From positions 1-26,167 of the forward strand of contig CAJXAS010000006.1 of NCBI GenBank assembly GCA_913050305.1: 26,167 bases of DNA, written 5' to 3'. Under the pieces are notes generated by a model. It was given only the letters and a program-made list of their open reading frames with translations, ran no database searches and was not told where the DNA came from. How positions within the stretch are numbered: the stretch's first letter is position 1; each line of letters starts with the position of its first letter. Made by a program: the position numbers and the translations under genes. Origin of the DNA: an uncultured Polaribacter sp. GTDB taxonomy: Bacteria > Bacteroidota > Bacteroidia > Flavobacteriales > Flavobacteriaceae. Below are positions 15,784 to 23,155 of this stretch, piece after piece.

Positions 15784-15835
15784 TAAGTGACTTTCATAAA
15801 ATGATTTATTTTATGAAAGTCACTTATCTTTTTTT
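15784..15835 (+). terminator. Very strong terminator of pepD
   Basis: A perfect 19-bp stem (15784-15802 with 15808-15826) and a 5-nt loop (GATTT), followed by a C and seven T (to 15835). It isolates pepD from the parA operon. Confidence 0.93.
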
Positions 15836-15939
15836 AATTCTGGTTATTAAAAAAAACAGGTTTAAACTCCCTAATATCACAAATTTTTGCTTTTGTGTTT
15901 TTGTTAACATCTTTCACTTCTTAAAAAGATAATTAATTG

Positions 15940-15947
15940 TAAATTTA
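15940..15947 (+). promoter_or_regulatory. Possible promoter of the parA operon
   Basis: TAAATTTA differs by one base from TAnnTTTG and ends 25 bases before the parA ATG, the same spacing seen for the E1 and pepD promoters. No convincing -33 box. Confidence 0.35.
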
Positions 15948-15971
15948 CTTCGTAAAAATCCTCTGATATTA

Positions 15972-16736
15972 ATGGGAAAAATAATTGCAATAGCAAATCA
16001 AAAAGGTGGAGTTGGTAAAACTACCACAAGCATAAACTTAGCAGCTTCTTTAGGAGTTTTAGAGAAAAAAGTACTATTAATTGATGCTGACCCGCAAGCA
16101 AACGCTTCTTCTGGCTTAGGAATTGACGTTGATGCAGTAGAAGGTGGAACCTATCATGTTTTAGAACATTCAATTTCTGCAAAGGATGCAATTGTAAAAA
16201 CCTCATCACCCAATGTAGATATAATTCCAGCAAATATAGATTTAGTAGCTATTGAGATAGAATTAGTAGACAAAGAAGATAGAGAATATATGCTAAAAAA
16301 AGCATTAGTTAATATTACAGATGATTATGATTATATTTTAATTGATTGTGCACCATCTTTAGGATTGATAACCCTAAACTCTTTAGTTGCAGCAGACTCT
16401 GTAATTGTTCCAATTCAATGTGAATATTTTGCCTTAGAAGGTTTGGGTAAATTATTAAATACTATAAAAAGTATTCAAAATATTCATAATACAGAATTAG
16501 ATATTGAAGGACTATTATTAACCATGTTTGATTCTCGATTACGTCTTTCTAACCAAGTCGTAGATGAAGTTAGAAAACATTTTCATTCAATGGTTTTTGA
16601 AACTATTATAAGAAGAAACACACGTCTGGGAGAAGCTCCAAGTTTTGGTGAAAGCATTATTGCCTATGATGCGACTAGTAAAGGAGCCATAAATTACTTA
16701 AATTTAGCTCAAGAATTAATAAAAAAGAATTCGTAA
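15972..16736 (+). CDS. parA: Chromosome partitioning ATPase ParA/Soj
   Basis: A 254-residue deviant-Walker ATPase that moves ParB-bound origin regions on the nucleoid. Residues 11-18 give the deviant Walker A KGGVGKTT with both lysines (Lys11 and Lys16). LLIDADPQANASSGLG is the A' motif, and DYILIDCAPSLGLITLNSL the Walker B region. The length and lack of an N-terminal DNA-binding extension are typical of chromosomal ParA (type Ib/Soj) rather than large plasmid ParA. First gene of a tight run: its TAA is followed by one base and then the parB ATG. The start ATG at 15972 leaves no missing family residues. Replication control and the origin are not in this window. Confidence 0.96.
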   Translation: MGKIIAIANQKGGVGKTTTSINLAASLGVLEKKVLLIDADPQANASSGLGIDVDAVEGGTYHVLEHSISAKDAIVKTSSPNVDIIPANIDLVAIEIELVDKEDREYMLKKALVNITDDYDYILIDCAPSLGLITLNSLVAADSVIVPIQCEYFALEGLGKLLNTIKSIQNIHNTELDIEGLLLTMFDSRLRLSNQVVDEVRKHFHSMVFETIIRRNTRLGEAPSFGESIIAYDATSKGAINYLNLAQELIKKNS

Positions 16737-16737
16737 A

Positions 16738-17622
16738 ATGGCAAAAGCAACCAGAAAGCAAGCTTTAGGTAGAGGATTATCTGCTTTATTAAAAGATACT
16801 CCAAATATTAACGCTGCAACAGATAAAAATGCAGCAAAATTAGTGGGTAGCATCATAGACTTAGAGTTAGATGCTATTGAAGTAAACCCTTTTCAGCCAA
16901 GAACTTATTTTGACAAAGAAGCTTTAAGAGAATTAGCTAATTCTATTAAAGAGCTTGGTGTAATTCAACCAATTACAGTAAGGAAATTAGAAGGAAATAA
17001 ATTTCAGTTAGTTTCTGGAGAGCGCAGATTTAGAGCTTCTAAATTAATAGGTAATAAAACAGTACCTGCATATATTAGATTAGCAAATGACCAAGAAATG
17101 CTAGAAATGGCTTTGGTAGAAAACATTCAGCGTAAAAATCTAGATCCAATAGAGGTAGCACTTTCTTACCAACGTTTGATTGATGAAATTCAATTAACGC
17201 AAGAAGATTTGAGTATTAGAGTAGGAAAAAAACGTTCTACAGTAACAAATTATTTACGACTATTAAAACTAGATCCTATTTTACAAACAGGAATGAGAGA
17301 TGGTTTTATATCTATGGGACATGGTAGAGCTATGATTAATGTAGATGATTCAGAAGAACAACTAGCTATCTATGAAAAGATATTACGAGAAAAACTATCT
17401 GTTAGACAAACTGAAGATTTAGTTAAGAGTTTAAAATCAGGAACGATTGCAAAACCGAAGAAAAAAATGGTACCTGCTTTCGTTAAAAATAGTTTAAAAG
17501 ATATAAATGATTACTTTGGTCATAAGGTAGATGTTACTTTAAGTGCGAATGGAAAAGGGAAGATATCTATTCCTTTTCATTCTGAAGAAGATTTTAACCG
17601 CATAAAAAACTTACTAAAATAA
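16738..17622 (+). CDS. parB: Chromosome partitioning protein ParB/Spo0J
   Basis: A 294-residue CTP-dependent DNA clamp that loads at parS and, with ParA, segregates chromosome origins. The CTP-binding motif GERRFRA is at residues 94-100, after the ParB/Srx fold with NPFQPR and SIKELGVIQPI. The NIQRKNLDPIEVALSYQRL segment is the conserved linker, then comes the helix-turn-helix about residues 150-200 (SIRVGKKRSTVTNYLRLLKL) and a C-terminal dimerisation domain. The N-terminal MAKATRKQALGRGLSALL is the usual ParA-contacting peptide. One base separates it from parA, and the next gene starts directly after its stop. I did not find a parS-like TGTTTCACGTGAAACA site in the window. Confidence 0.96.
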   Translation: MAKATRKQALGRGLSALLKDTPNINAATDKNAAKLVGSIIDLELDAIEVNPFQPRTYFDKEALRELANSIKELGVIQPITVRKLEGNKFQLVSGERRFRASKLIGNKTVPAYIRLANDQEMLEMALVENIQRKNLDPIEVALSYQRLIDEIQLTQEDLSIRVGKKRSTVTNYLRLLKLDPILQTGMRDGFISMGHGRAMINVDDSEEQLAIYEKILREKLSVRQTEDLVKSLKSGTIAKPKKKMVPAFVKNSLKDINDYFGHKVDVTLSANGKGKISIPFHSEEDFNRIKNLLK

Positions 17623-18213
17623 GTGTTTTCAAAAAATAACATTTTAACATTTTTAATATTATTATTCTCTTTGCATCTTTATTGTCAAAAAGATTCTACG
17701 CGTGTAAAAGAAAGAAAATCAAAAGAGAACTTATTTATACAAGAAGGGCTTTACAAACCTCTTGCCCCTGCTAAAGCAGCATTTTATTCGGCAATTTTAC
17801 CAGGTATGGGCCAAGTATACAACAAAAAATACTGGAAAGCTCCTCTTGTTTGGGTAGCCTTGGCGGCACCAACTTATTTTTACTTAGACAATAATAGCCA
17901 ATACAAACGATTTAGAACCGCTTACAAATTAAGAAAAACAGGATTACAAGACGAATTCACAGACGACTTAGGCAATGTATCCGTTTCTTTAGAAACTTTA
18001 GAAAAGGCGCAAGAACAATTAATGGAAAATAGAGACTTATCTTTAATGTGGGGAGTAATATTATATGTTTTACAAATTATAGAAGCTAGTGTAAATGCAC
18101 ATTTATTGCAGTTTAACACAGATGATAATTTGTCTTTTAGACCTACCTTTGTTAACAACCCTATATTATTTAACGCCCCAAAAGTTGGCTTTACCTTAAA
18201 ATATACTTTTTAA
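17623..18213 (+). CDS. DUF5683 family membrane-associated protein
   Basis: A 196-residue exported or membrane protein of unknown function. Start is a GTG at 17623, immediately after the parB stop codon; it gives a signal sequence (FSKNNILTFLILLFSLHLYC). Cys21 follows HLY rather than a proper lipobox, so it is probably not a lipoprotein. The DUF5683 core is APAKAAFYSAILPGMGQVYNKKYWKAPLVW, followed by a hydrophobic stretch (about 66-86) and a second one (about 140-162). The C-terminus FTLKYTF resembles an amphipathic end strand. Placed between parB and dapB with no gaps of note, an order I recall as common in Flavobacteriia, so it is probably co-transcribed with parAB. What it contributes is not known. 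Confidence 0.85.
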   Translation: MFSKNNILTFLILLFSLHLYCQKDSTRVKERKSKENLFIQEGLYKPLAPAKAAFYSAILPGMGQVYNKKYWKAPLVWVALAAPTYFYLDNNSQYKRFRTAYKLRKTGLQDEFTDDLGNVSVSLETLEKAQEQLMENRDLSLMWGVILYVLQIIEASVNAHLLQFNTDDNLSFRPTFVNNPILFNAPKVGFTLKYTF

Positions 18214-18214
18214 A

Positions 18215-18916
18215 ATGAAAATTGCATTATTAGGTTACGGAAGAATGGGAAAAGAACTTGAAAAAATTGCAGTTTCTAGAGGACATGAAATCGTTATAAA
18301 AAAAGATATTAATGATACTATTGATATTCATTTAGCAGACGTTGCGATTGATTTTAGCATACCAACCTCAGCATTCGATAATATTTCTAACTGCATTAAA
18401 AATAAAGTTCCAGTAATTTCTGGAACCACTGGTTGGTTAGATAAGCACCAGGAAGCAATTGAACTTTGTGAAAAAGAAAAAGGAGCCTTCATTTACGCTT
18501 CTAACTTTAGTTTGGGTGTAAATATATTTTTTGAATTGAATAAACAATTGGCTAAAATGATGAACTCTTTAGAAAATTATAACATTTCTATAGAAGAAAT
18601 TCATCATATGAAAAAATTAGATGCACCAAGCGGAACAGCAATAACAATAGCTGAAGGAATTATAGAAAATTCTTCAAAAGAAAACTGGGAACTTGGCGAA
18701 AATTCTTCAAAAGAAAATATACCAATTGTTGCGAAAAGAATTCCTGAAGTACCCGGAACTCATACTATTTGGTATGACTCTAAAGTAGACACTATAGAAA
18801 TTAAACATACAGCCCATAGTAGAAAAGGCTTTGCATTGGGTGCTGTTGTTGCTGCAGAATGGCTTATTGGTAAAACCGGCGTATTTAGCATGAAAGATGT
18901 GTTAAATATCCGTTAA
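18215..18916 (+). CDS. dapB: 4-hydroxy-tetrahydrodipicolinate reductase
   Basis: NAD(P)H-dependent reductase of the lysine/meso-diaminopimelate pathway, supplying peptidoglycan and protein. 233 residues, shorter than the E. coli enzyme (273) as is usual for Bacteroidota. The Rossmann motif GYGRMG is at 7-12. VAIDFSIP and GTTGW follow, then SNFSLGVN. The catalytic segment HHMKKLDAPSGTA is at 130-142, with His130 and Lys134 in the places of E. coli His159 and Lys163. The C-terminal EIKHTAHSRKGFALGAV...FSMKDVL is typical. ATG one base after the DUF5683 stop, so it belongs to the parA operon. A partial in-frame 33-nt duplication (18665-18717) makes two ENSSKEN units in a loop region; the reading frame is intact and function is likely preserved. 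Confidence 0.95.
   Translation: MKIALLGYGRMGKELEKIAVSRGHEIVIKKDINDTIDIHLADVAIDFSIPTSAFDNISNCIKNKVPVISGTTGWLDKHQEAIELCEKEKGAFIYASNFSLGVNIFFELNKQLAKMMNSLENYNISIEEIHHMKKLDAPSGTAITIAEGIIENSSKENWELGENSSKENIPIVAKRIPEVPGTHTIWYDSKVDTIEIKHTAHSRKGFALGAVVAAEWLIGKTGVFSMKDVLNIR
18665..18717 (+). repeat. In-frame 33-nt tandem repeat inside dapB
   Basis: The 20-mer starting GAAAATTCTTCAAAAG occurs at 18665-18684 and 18698-18717, a period of 33 nt or 11 codons. It encodes ENSSKEN twice. The remainder of the unit has diverged, so the copy may be old, or the identity may be coincidental in AT-rich coding sequence. Confidence 0.6.
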
Positions 18917-18941
18917 AAAGTGTAACTTTTTCTTTATTTTG
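18915..18941 (+). terminator. Hairpin after dapB, overlapping its stop
   Basis: AAAAAGT (18915-18921) and ACTTTTT (18925-18931) with a GTA loop, followed by CTTTATTTT. A weak A/T stem with a good T-rich tail. It ends right where TTATTTTG (18934-18941), a variant -7 element for lepB, begins. Confidence 0.45.
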
Positions 18942-18999
18942 CGCCTTATCTAAAACTAAATATAATTCTTGTTATACAAGATTTTAAAATATAATAATT

Positions 19000-20700
19000 A
19001 TGAATTTTACTGAATGGTTTCTCTTTTTTCTTATAATTCAGGTACTACATTTTTTAGGAACTTGGAAATTGTATGTAAAAGCTGGCAGAAAAACTTGGGA
19101 AGCTGCTATTCCTATTTATAACGGGATTGTTCTAATGCAAATTATTAATAGGCCAAAATGGTGGATTCTTTTACTATTTATTCCTGTGATAAATTTGTTA
19201 ATGTTTCCCATAATTTGGATTGAAACCGTCAGAACATTTGGCTTTTATAAAAAGTTAGATTCCCTTTTAGCAATTGTAACGCTAGGATTTTATATTTTCT
19301 ACATTAATTATGCGACAGACACAAAATACAATGCAGGCAGAAGTTTAAAACCGCGTTCTGAATTTGGTGAATGGGTGAGCTCGATAACCTTTGCAATTAT
19401 TGCAGCCACTATAGTGCACACCTATTTTATGCAGCCTTTTACCATACCAACCTCTTCTTTAGAAAAATCTTTATTAGTAGGAGATTACTTATTTGTAAGC
19501 AAATTTCATTATGGTGCTAGAGTGCCATCTACCTTAGTTGCATTACCAATGGTGCATGATTCTATTCCTTTTACAAAATCTGCATCCTATTTTAAAAAAC
19601 CACAATTACCTTACACAAGATTGCCGGGTTTACAAAACATAAAAAATAACGATATTGTTTGTTTCAATTGGCCGGCAGACACATTGGCCACTATGTGGGG
19701 AGATACTTCTGGGAAATTTACTTATAAACCAGTAGATAAGAAAACCAACTATGTAAAACGTAGCGTTGGTATTGCAGGAGATTCTTTAGAGTTAAGAAAC
19801 GGATATGTATATATTAACGGAAAGAAAAACGAATTACCCGACAGGGCTAAAATTCAGTTTTATTACACCTATGAGGCCAAGACACCCATCGATGCAAATA
19901 ACTATCCTCGGTTTTTAATTAAAAAAGAAAGAACAGGCGTTTATAGCATATTATCTGAATATTGGAACAATGCTAAAGTACAAGAAGCTATAAAGAAAAA
20001 CGGAAATTTATCAAAAATGTCATCAGACTCTTTATATACCGAAGTTGCTGGTGGTATAAACCCTGATTTTGCAAGACGCTTAAAAATGGAATCTGTTGCG
20101 AATAAAATAAATATTAATCTAACAGAAGATGAGGCTATTCGTTTAAGGAAATTGCCACAAACAGTTGCGGTTACCAAATTAAATTTTGATGCAGATAATG
20201 CGATTTTCCCACATATAGCTAGTAACAAATGGAGTCAAGATAACTTTGGCCCTATTTATATTCCGAAAGCGGGTGCAACTGTAAAAATAGATGCAGCCTC
20301 TTTACCTTATTACAAACAGATTATAAAAAATTATGAAAATAATGATTTAGCTGTTGTTGGTGATGCGATTTTCATCAACGGAGAAAAAGCAGACTCTTAC
20401 ACCTTTAAGCAAGATTATTATTGGTTAATGGGAGATAACAGGCACAACTCTTTAGATGCGCGTTATTGGGGATATGTTCCTTTTGACCATGTTTTAGGAA
20501 AACCTGTTATGATTTGGTGGAGTTGGGATGCAAATGCCGCATCTTTTGGCGAAAAGGTAAAATCTATCCGTTGGGATAGAATGTTTACAACTGTCCACGG
20601 AGAAGGCACGCCTGTTTCATACAGGTATTTAGTTCTTGTTTTAATTGCTTTGTACTTCGGATATAGCTTTTATAAAGGAAAAAAGAAAAAAGTTAAGTAA
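19000..20700 (+). CDS. lepB: Type I signal peptidase with N-terminal DUF5684-like membrane domain
   Basis: Inner-membrane S26 peptidase that removes signal peptides from exported proteins. 566 residues, much longer than E. coli LepB (324). Residues about 1-105 form an added membrane domain with about three hydrophobic helices (LFFLIIQVLHFLGTW, WWILLLFIPVINLLMF, LLAIVTLGFYIFYI). The catalytic part starts near residue 125 with a further transmembrane helix. The nucleophile is Ser153 in PTSSLEKSL (Leu follows where Met is common), the general-base lysine is Lys253 in YVKRSVGIAGD, and GDNRHNSLDARYWG starts at 478. About 220 residues lie between Lys253 and this last box, much longer than in E. coli, a recurring Bacteroidota trait. 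A final helix (about 544-560) near the C-terminus precedes KGKKKKVK. ATG at 19000; a small TCTTGT/ACAAGA hairpin (18967-18981) sits in the leader. Confidence 0.94.
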   Translation: MNFTEWFLFFLIIQVLHFLGTWKLYVKAGRKTWEAAIPIYNGIVLMQIINRPKWWILLLFIPVINLLMFPIIWIETVRTFGFYKKLDSLLAIVTLGFYIFYINYATDTKYNAGRSLKPRSEFGEWVSSITFAIIAATIVHTYFMQPFTIPTSSLEKSLLVGDYLFVSKFHYGARVPSTLVALPMVHDSIPFTKSASYFKKPQLPYTRLPGLQNIKNNDIVCFNWPADTLATMWGDTSGKFTYKPVDKKTNYVKRSVGIAGDSLELRNGYVYINGKKNELPDRAKIQFYYTYEAKTPIDANNYPRFLIKKERTGVYSILSEYWNNAKVQEAIKKNGNLSKMSSDSLYTEVAGGINPDFARRLKMESVANKININLTEDEAIRLRKLPQTVAVTKLNFDADNAIFPHIASNKWSQDNFGPIYIPKAGATVKIDAASLPYYKQIIKNYENNDLAVVGDAIFINGEKADSYTFKQDYYWLMGDNRHNSLDARYWGYVPFDHVLGKPVMIWWSWDANAASFGEKVKSIRWDRMFTTVHGEGTPVSYRYLVLVLIALYFGYSFYKGKKKKVK

Positions 20701-20710
20701 GAATATGAAA

Positions 20711-20734
20711 CGAAAAAGATATGATTTTTTTTCG
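20711..20734 (+). terminator. Possible weak terminator after lepB
   Basis: CGAAAAA (20711-20717) with TTTTTCG (20728-20734), a 7-bp stem and 10-nt loop, no T tract after it. It sits between lepB and the WbqC gene, 27 bases before the latter's start. Confidence 0.25.
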
Positions 20735-20760
20735 CGTTAACTGAATATTGAATTGATACA

Positions 20761-21372
20761 ATGGCATTATTTATACCTACATACTTCTCTCCTATTTCTC
20801 AATATTCAGAAATAATAAATACAGATGAAGTAATCTTTGAGGTACATGATAATTTTCAAAAACAAAGCTATAGAAACAGATGTTACATTTTTAACACCAA
20901 CGGAAAGCAATTATTAAATATTCCTGTTAAACACCCTAATAGCTCTTCTAGAAAGCAGACAAAAGACACGCTTATAGGAAATGCAACACATTGGCAGGAT
21001 CAACATTTTAAGTCGTTAAAAACGGCATATCGAAACTCTCCTTTTTTCGAATTCTATGTAGATGATATTGCCAATATTTTCGAAAAAAAATACACCTACT
21101 TGCATGATCTAAATATTGATACCTTTTTATTTATTTCTGAAGCACTACAAATAAATTCGAAGTTTAAAAAAACTAGTTCTTATAGTGAAGTTTTAGAAAA
21201 TAATGATCACAGAAATTTAGCAGCTATTAAAACGCAACCAAAAAATGTGGTCAAACCGTACACTCAAATGTTTGACGATAAGCACGGTTTTCTTCCAAAT
21301 CTATCCATTTTAGATCTTTTATTTATGGAAGGTCCTAACGCTATAAGCTTCTTGGAAAAAAATGTTCAATAG
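20761..21372 (+). CDS. WbqC family protein
   Basis: A 203-residue cytoplasmic protein of the WbqC-like family, found in surface polysaccharide and other gene contexts; its biochemical role is not established. The family start is clear: FIPTYFSPISQYSEIINTDEVIFEVHDNFQKQSYRNRCYI, followed by LNIPVKHP and then HWQDQHFKSLKTAYRNSPFFEFY, where conserved aromatic and basic residues cluster. A hydrophilic, mixed alpha/beta chain without a signal peptide. ATG at 20761. Its end overlaps the next gene by 11 nt in a different frame, indicating translational coupling with DUF6122. In Flavobacteriia it sits next to lepB in many genomes as far as I recall, so its position here is not specific evidence for the nearby polysaccharide operon on the other strand. 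Confidence 0.88.
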   Translation: MALFIPTYFSPISQYSEIINTDEVIFEVHDNFQKQSYRNRCYIFNTNGKQLLNIPVKHPNSSSRKQTKDTLIGNATHWQDQHFKSLKTAYRNSPFFEFYVDDIANIFEKKYTYLHDLNIDTFLFISEALQINSKFKKTSSYSEVLENNDHRNLAAIKTQPKNVVKPYTQMFDDKHGFLPNLSILDLLFMEGPNAISFLEKNVQ

Positions 21373-21673
21373 TGTATTTATAATCCATTACGGCCTGCAC
21401 TTTATTGCTCCCGCTCTAATAGCCTATTTCTTTTTTAGAAGCAATTGGAAAATAGTTTATGTAATTTTCTTATTATCTATGTTCGTAGATTTAGACCATC
21501 TTTTAGCAACTCCTATTTTTGATAAGAACCGCTGCAGTATTAACTTTCACCCTTTACATTCTTATATAGCAATGGGGTTTTATGTAATTGGTTTATTTTT
21601 TAAAAAGACCAGGATTCTCTGTTTTGCATTATTATTTCACATGCTTACAGATACTATAGATTGTTATTTGTAG
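21362..21673 (+). CDS. DUF6122 family small membrane protein
   Basis: A 103-residue protein with three or four hydrophobic helices, of unknown function. Start ATG at 21362 lies 11 nt inside the WbqC gene, so the two are probably translationally coupled. Conserved-looking polar residues at the helix ends stand out: His9 and His13 (HYGLH), Asp43, Asp45 and His46 (DLDH), His63 and His66 (HPLH), and His93, Asp97 and Asp100 (HMLTDTID). This arrangement resembles membrane-bound metal-dependent hydrolases of the YdjM/DUF457 group, a similarity I judge by eye. The last 10 bases overlap the end of the convergent flippase gene. Confidence 0.82.
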   Translation: MFNSVFIIHYGLHFIAPALIAYFFFRSNWKIVYVIFLLSMFVDLDHLLATPIFDKNRCSINFHPLHSYIAMGFYVIGLFFKKTRILCFALLFHMLTDTIDCYL

Positions 21674-23154
21674 TATTTTTTAACTAAAAGATCTATTTCA
21701 TTTGAAATCTTCCATTTTAAGATTAAGTATAAATAAATAACTGTAATTAAAACACTTTTTAAGGCAATATTAATTAAAGGTGTTATGCTAAATTCTAAAA
21801 TTTCAATTTCTGGTGAAGAAAAATCCCAGAAATAGAAAGCACTAAATAAAACAAAAATAATAAGAATCATTTTCCAAGACTTTGCTGTAAAAGGAGTTAT
21901 TGTAAATTTGTGATGCACAAACCACAACTTTACAGTATTAAAAAAAACAATTGTAATTAAGGTTGCTAAGGCCAAACCATCTGTACCAATATCTAAAGTA
22001 AAATAGAAAAATGTATTTAAAAAATACACTAGAAAAGACATCCCTAATGCAAGTGGTAATGCAACTTTGTAAAATTTAGAATTATTTATAATAGCGCCAT
22101 TACTTCCTAAAAACATGGTATATAATTTAGCTAAAGAAATCATTAAAACAACATACTCCCCGCCAGCATATCCTTTTTCTGGCATTAATTTAAAAAGTTC
22201 GCCAACACCACAATTTACCAATAAAAAAAATAATCCCCCTACTAAAAGTAAGTTTATAGAACTTTTTTTATATAAGCTTTCTACTTCTATTGTATTAGCC
22301 TCGTTTAAAGATTTAGATGTTAATGGTTGTAAAATTTGTGTCATTGCTCTACTAGGGGCTTCAATAAAAGAACCAATAAATACAGCTACAGAATAATATG
22401 CTGCTTTTTCTATAGCATCTTTTCCAGGAATCATAATTTTATCAATATCTAATAAAATAGCCCCTGCGCTTCCCGCTAAAATAATATATCCCGAATATTT
22501 AATAACTTCTATGTAATTATCTGGTAACTTGAAATAAAATTTTGGAAAGTACATTGAAAAAGCATACGACATCATTACAAAGGCTCTGATAAGATATGCA
22601 ATAGTCAGATAGAAAATAAATTCAGTTTTTGTTATTAAACCAAAGAAAACAGCAGACAGAAGAATCATTACAACTACTCTATTCCATAACTCTTTTAGTA
22701 TATTTCCAAAGACAGTTTGAAAATGTACTTTAGTCCAAGAATAGAATAACTCAAAATAAGCACAGGCCACAGCGATTAAATAAATGAAAAATGTATAACT
22801 TTCTATAATTTGATTCTCTTTCACAACCTTACTCATAATCCATTCGTGAAAATAATCCCAAAGAAAACCAATAGGTAAAGCAATGAGTAATGGTAAGAAA
22901 ATTACAGAAGATAAAAATTTATCTTTTTGTTCTTTTGTTTCATATGAGGAGTAAAACTTAACAATGGTATATTGTATACCGAAAGCTGTTAATGGCATAA
23001 TTAAATTAGAAGCAGATAACAAAAATGTAACCATTCCATAAAATTCTGACTCTAAAATTCTTGGGTAAAAAACAATGGTATTTACACCGCCAATTAAAAA
23101 TGCACCATAAATAATAATTGTATTTCTAAAAGATTGCCTTAATACAATTCCCAT
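21664..23154 (-). CDS. Wzx-like polysaccharide/lipopolysaccharide flippase
   Basis: A 496-residue integral inner-membrane protein of the MOP (multidrug/oligosaccharidyl-lipid/polysaccharide) exporter superfamily, expected to flip an undecaprenyl-linked sugar unit to the periplasm. About a dozen to fourteen hydrophobic helices. Typical features: a polar N-terminal start (GIVLRQSFRNTIIIYGAFLIGGVNTI), a basic/aromatic first loop, and a mid-protein DKIMIPGKDAIEKAAYYSVAVFIGSF segment characteristic of RfbX/Wzx chains (where the LD.IMI and AAYYSVA motifs sit). ATG at 23154, one base after the stop of the upstream glycosyltransferase. Last gene seen of the minus-strand operon and convergent, with a 10-nt overlap, with DUF6122. 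The exact substrate cannot be read from sequence. Confidence 0.88.
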   Translation of the reverse strand: MGIVLRQSFRNTIIIYGAFLIGGVNTIVFYPRILESEFYGMVTFLLSASNLIMPLTAFGIQYTIVKFYSSYETKEQKDKFLSSVIFLPLLIALPIGFLWDYFHEWIMSKVVKENQIIESYTFFIYLIAVACAYFELFYSWTKVHFQTVFGNILKELWNRVVVMILLSAVFFGLITKTEFIFYLTIAYLIRAFVMMSYAFSMYFPKFYFKLPDNYIEVIKYSGYIILAGSAGAILLDIDKIMIPGKDAIEKAAYYSVAVFIGSFIEAPSRAMTQILQPLTSKSLNEANTIEVESLYKKSSINLLLVGGLFFLLVNCGVGELFKLMPEKGYAGGEYVVLMISLAKLYTMFLGSNGAIINNSKFYKVALPLALGMSFLVYFLNTFFYFTLDIGTDGLALATLITIVFFNTVKLWFVHHKFTITPFTAKSWKMILIIFVLFSAFYFWDFSSPEIEILEFSITPLINIALKSVLITVIYLYLILKWKISNEIDLLVKKYYK

Positions 23155-23155
23155 A

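Noticed and set aside
15676..18214. parS site near parAB
   Set aside because: I looked for a TGTTTCACGTGAAACA-like palindrome with a CACGTG core and did not see one; it is probably elsewhere in the chromosome.
21771..21784. GGCAATATTAATTA shared by the flippase gene and the spacer at about 2941
   Set aside because: A 14-base AT-rich match is likely chance; no flanking similarity.
22115..22396. 93-residue plus-strand frame inside the flippase
   Set aside because: Opposite-strand shadow of a membrane protein, no family resemblance.
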